NCBI RefSeq assembly: GCF_002764115.1 | Contig: NZ_CP017940.1 | Span: forward strand, 1,834,501 to 1,898,500 | DNA from: Phyllobacterium zundukense | GTDB lineage: Bacteria > Pseudomonadota > Alphaproteobacteria > Rhizobiales > Rhizobiaceae | Direction of reading: 5' to 3' | Length of the DNA: 64,000 nucleotides | Shown here: piece by piece, positions 61,893 to 64,000 of the stretch | Layout: every line of letters starts with the position of its first letter | How positions within the stretch are numbered: the stretch's first letter is position 1 | Notes under the pieces: generated by a model | Seen by the model: the letters and a program-made list of their open reading frames with translations, nothing else | Databases searched by the model: none | What the model was told of the DNA's origin: nothing | Position numbers and translations under genes: made by a program

Positions 61893-62762
61893 TCAACCGG
61901 GACTGGCGCCGATCAGAGCTGCCCAGCGTCCCGGCGTCATGCCGAAGGCTTTCTTGAATTGCCGGTTGAGATGGCTCTGGTCGGTAAACCCCGTCGCAAC
62001 CGCAATCCCGGCAAGCGGCTCGCCTGCCTTGATCATCTCCCGTGCCCGCTGCAGGCGGCGCATCAGCAGGAATCGGTGCGGGCTCGTCGCATACAGCGCC
62101 CGAAAGTGCCGGGACAAAGTGTAACGATCAAGGCCACTTACCGCCTCAAGCTCATCTGACCTGACAAGACGCAAGGCATGTTCTTCGAGATAATCGCGGG
62201 CAAGTTCGGTCTGCCGCAGCGCTGGTGCGCCCAGCGACTTGACGTTTTGGTGCGCATGCCTGGCCAGCCCTTGCGTCAGTTGAGATACGACATCGTCAAC
62301 CAGCAGCTCATCCAGTTCCTCGTCAAGATTACCGAGAGCGGCAGACAAGGTAGCCGCGATGGATGGGTCAGCGAAAACGGGATCGTCGACGAATGGCAGC
62401 GAACCCGCACGACTTCCCAGCGATTGAAGAGCCAGTGCCGGTTCCAGATAAAGCATACGATAGCGCAGGCCGTCATCCGTTCCTGCCCCGCCGTCATGGA
62501 TCTCGTCCGGATGGAGCACGATGATATTGCCAGGCAGGCTATAGCGCCGCTGGCCGCGGTACCAGAACGTCTGGACACCATGCAACGTCATGCCGATCGC
62601 ATAGGTATCATGCCGGTGCAGGTCGTAGCCATCACCGGCAAAGCGCGCTTCTATACGTTCAAGGCCCGGATTGGACGGCGCCGACAGGATGGCGTCTTGC
62701 CGGGGACGTTCGCACAAACGTCCAAGACTGTGTGCAGCCTCTTCGCCTAAAACGTCCAGCAT
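61893..62762 (-). CDS. AraC-family transcriptional regulator
   Basis: A 289-residue regulator with an N-terminal cupin-like sensing domain (YDLHRHDTYAIGMTLHGVQT, GNIIVLHPDEIHDGGAG) and a C-terminal pair of helix-turn-helix motifs (LEAVSGLDRYTLSRHFRALY, IAVATGFTDQSHLNRQFKKA, FGMTPGRW). It is divergent from the DUF2000 gene across 36 bp and likely controls it. The inducer is unknown. Confidence 0.92.
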   Translation of the reverse strand: MLDVLGEEAAHSLGRLCERPRQDAILSAPSNPGLERIEARFAGDGYDLHRHDTYAIGMTLHGVQTFWYRGQRRYSLPGNIIVLHPDEIHDGGAGTDDGLRYRMLYLEPALALQSLGSRAGSLPFVDDPVFADPSIAATLSAALGNLDEELDELLVDDVVSQLTQGLARHAHQNVKSLGAPALRQTELARDYLEEHALRLVRSDELEAVSGLDRYTLSRHFRALYATSPHRFLLMRRLQRAREMIKAGEPLAGIAVATGFTDQSHLNRQFKKAFGMTPGRWAALIGASPG

Positions 62763-62798
62763 AAGCTCAACTCTTCATGACCATGGAGAACTATATCG

Positions 62799-63206
62799 AT
62801 GTTCGATACCAAAATTGCAATCGTGCTGCGAAACGACCTTGCATCCTGGCAGGCGCTGAATGTGACGGCCTTTCTGACCAGCGGCATTGTTGCCCAGTCA
62901 CCGGAGGTGATCGGCGAACCCTACCGCGATCGTGCCGGCAACATCTACAACCCTTTATCAATCCAGCCCGTAATAGTATTGGCGGCCGATCAGGCAACGA
63001 TTTCAAGCATTCATCGCCGTTCGCTCGAGCGGGATATCAAATCCTGCCTCTACATAGAGGAAATGTTTTCGACTGGCCATGATGCAGCAAACCGCGCTGT
63101 CTTTGCCCAGTTTTCTCCCGATGATGCAAAAGTCGTCGGCATTGCCTTGCGGGCGGACAAGAAGGTGGTCGACAAGGTCACCAAAGGCGCAAAGATGCAT
63201 CCGTGA
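62799..63206 (+). CDS. DUF2000 family protein
   Basis: A 135-residue protein with the DUF2000 pattern: MFDTKIAIVLRNDLASWQAL, NVTAFLTSGIVAQSPEVIGE, then IEEMFSTGHDAANRAVFAQF and a final GIALRADKKVVDKVTKGAK helix. The fold belongs to the peptidyl-tRNA-hydrolase-II-like group; no reaction is known. GGAGA precedes the ATG. It shares a short divergent promoter region with the AraC gene, as is common for this family. Confidence 0.88.
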   Translation: MFDTKIAIVLRNDLASWQALNVTAFLTSGIVAQSPEVIGEPYRDRAGNIYNPLSIQPVIVLAADQATISSIHRRSLERDIKSCLYIEEMFSTGHDAANRAVFAQFSPDDAKVVGIALRADKKVVDKVTKGAKMHP

Positions 63207-63211
63207 GCCGC

Positions 63212-63649
63212 CTAAAAGCCCGTGGTGAGAGCCAGAATCGCGAGATAGCGCGCCGTTTTGGCTATCGCCACAAGGATGATGAAACTGAGTAAGGGTTCCC
63301 GCAGCACGCCGGCAATTACGGTCAGCGGATCGCCTATGATTGGCATCCAGCTCAACAGTAGCGTCCATTTGCCGTAGCGATGGTACCAGGACGCAGCGCG
63401 ATCGAGCTGTGCCTGATTGGCCGGAAACCATTTGCGGTCGCGAAACCTTTCGATGCCCCGGCCTAGCAGCCAGTTGACCACCGAACCGAGCACATTGCCT
63501 GTACTGGCCACAGCAATGAGCATTGCTGGTGAATAGGAATTGCCAAGAAGGAGGCCAGCAAGCGCGGCTTCGGACTGCATCGGCAGGATGGTCGCGGCGA
63601 TGAAGGCGACCGTGAACAGCCCGGCATAAACGCCCAGATCACCAATCAT
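63212..63649 (-). CDS. YqaA family membrane protein (DedA/SNARE-associated type)
   Basis: A 145-residue membrane protein with four predicted helices. Typical motifs are TILPMQSEAALAGLLLGNSY, STGNVLGSVVNWLLGRGIE and LLSWMPIIGDPLTVIAGVLR. The family is related to DedA proteins in membrane homeostasis; precise role unknown. It converges on the DUF2000 gene, five bp away. Confidence 0.88.
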   Translation of the reverse strand: MIGDLGVYAGLFTVAFIAATILPMQSEAALAGLLLGNSYSPAMLIAVASTGNVLGSVVNWLLGRGIERFRDRKWFPANQAQLDRAASWYHRYGKWTLLLSWMPIIGDPLTVIAGVLREPLLSFIILVAIAKTARYLAILALTTGF

Positions 63650-63696
63650 GACTGGGCGTTTGCATTATTCGTCTGGGGTCTATGTACGTTCAAATC

Positions 63697-64000
63697 TCAG
63701 AACGGGATTTCATCGTCGAGATCGCGTGAGAAATTCCCGCCGCCGCTAGCACTGGACGAACTGCTTGACGAAGCGCTGGAACGGCCGAAATCCGAACCAT
63801 AGTCGTTATCGGAAACCTGGCCGCGGCTGGAATTGTTGTCGAACGAACGGCCTCCACCGGCTCCGGCACCCTCGCCGCGTGAATCGAGCATCTGCAATTC
63901 GCCGCGGAACTTCTGCAACACAACTTCTGTCGAATAGCGGTCATTGCCCGTCTGGTCCTGCCACTTGCGGGTCTGCAGTGCACCTTCGAGATAAACCTTC
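63697..64000 (-). CDS. ssb: Single-stranded DNA-binding protein, C-terminal part (cut by window edge)
   Basis: The visible 100 residues start within the OB fold ([40 protein letters not shown]). A Gly/Ser-rich flexible tail follows, ending with the acidic tip DLDDEIPF that binds partner proteins such as RecG and exonucleases. The N-terminal 70 or so residues lie beyond the window. The tail has an unusual poly-Ser run ([14 protein letters not shown]). ssb near gyrA is a usual arrangement in this order. Confidence 0.96.
   Translation of the reverse strand, partial: KVYLEGALQTRKWQDQTGNDRYSTEVVLQKFRGELQMLDSRGEGAGAGGGRSFDNNSSRGQVSDNDYGSDFGRSSASSSSSSSASGGGNFSRDLDDEIPF

Overview
The window comes from an alphaproteobacterial chromosome of the order Hyphomicrobiales (Rhizobiales), most like the Phyllobacterium/Mesorhizobium/Brucella group. 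The conserved gene order supports this: mfd-sdhE-recG-glmS-glmU on the left, and tgt-queA-two cyclophilins-coaD-gyrA and ssb on the right. Rhizobial families such as DUF982, DUF6074-like and DUF2270 are also present. The assignment is by family recognition only; no search was run.

Layout. (1) 1-9206: core genes for DNA repair (mfd cut by the window edge, recG), succinate dehydrogenase flavinylation (sdhE), a cupin, UDP-GlcNAc synthesis (glmS, glmU) and a CcdA-type thiol transporter. (2) 9490-34315: a tRNA-Lys(UUU) gene used as attB, followed by a 24.7 kb integrated element. It is bounded by a 46-bp direct repeat (9521-9566 and 34270-34315), with a P4-type tyrosine integrase just inside the right end. 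Paired AGGGTTCC boxes spaced 11 bp apart occur inside both ends and look like integrase arm sites. No relaxase, type IV secretion, capsid, portal or terminase gene is visible. The element therefore resembles a satellite or genomic island rather than an ICE or complete prophage. Its right part is a tightly coupled minus-strand operon (AlpA-type regulator, three tiny genes, a winged-helix replication-like protein with gene-internal repeats, a DUF6074-like protein and others). Its middle holds a lone tape-measure-like protein, secreted and membrane proteins, a HerA-type ATPase and a XRE regulator with twin operators. Its left end holds three paralogous mini-proteins and a possible defence cluster (TIR-like protein, HIRAN+BRCT protein, AlbA_2/Schlafen protein).

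(3) 34463-46992: a lipid kinase, a DUF2270 protein, and a minus-strand cluster from 45717 to 36832. The cluster holds a response regulator and a histidine kinase that look joined by a deletion, three extremely Asp-rich proteins, a type I secretion ABC transporter, an HlyD adaptor with an unusual basic N-terminal extension, and a LuxR protein whose receiver lacks the phospho-acceptor Asp. I read this as a dedicated secretion system for hyperacidic proteins and consider it, with the satellite-like element, the most novel part of the window. Small stress or envelope genes follow (basic secreted protein, GlsB/YeaQ).

(4) 47077-64000: an RND efflux pump with a divergent TetR regulator and a perfect 16-bp palindromic operator; the tRNA-modification genes tgt-queA (tgt lacks three of the four zinc ligands); two cyclophilins; coaD; gyrA; a MarC protein; a type II NADH dehydrogenase; an AraC regulator divergent from a DUF2000 gene; a YqaA-type membrane protein; and the 3' end of ssb.
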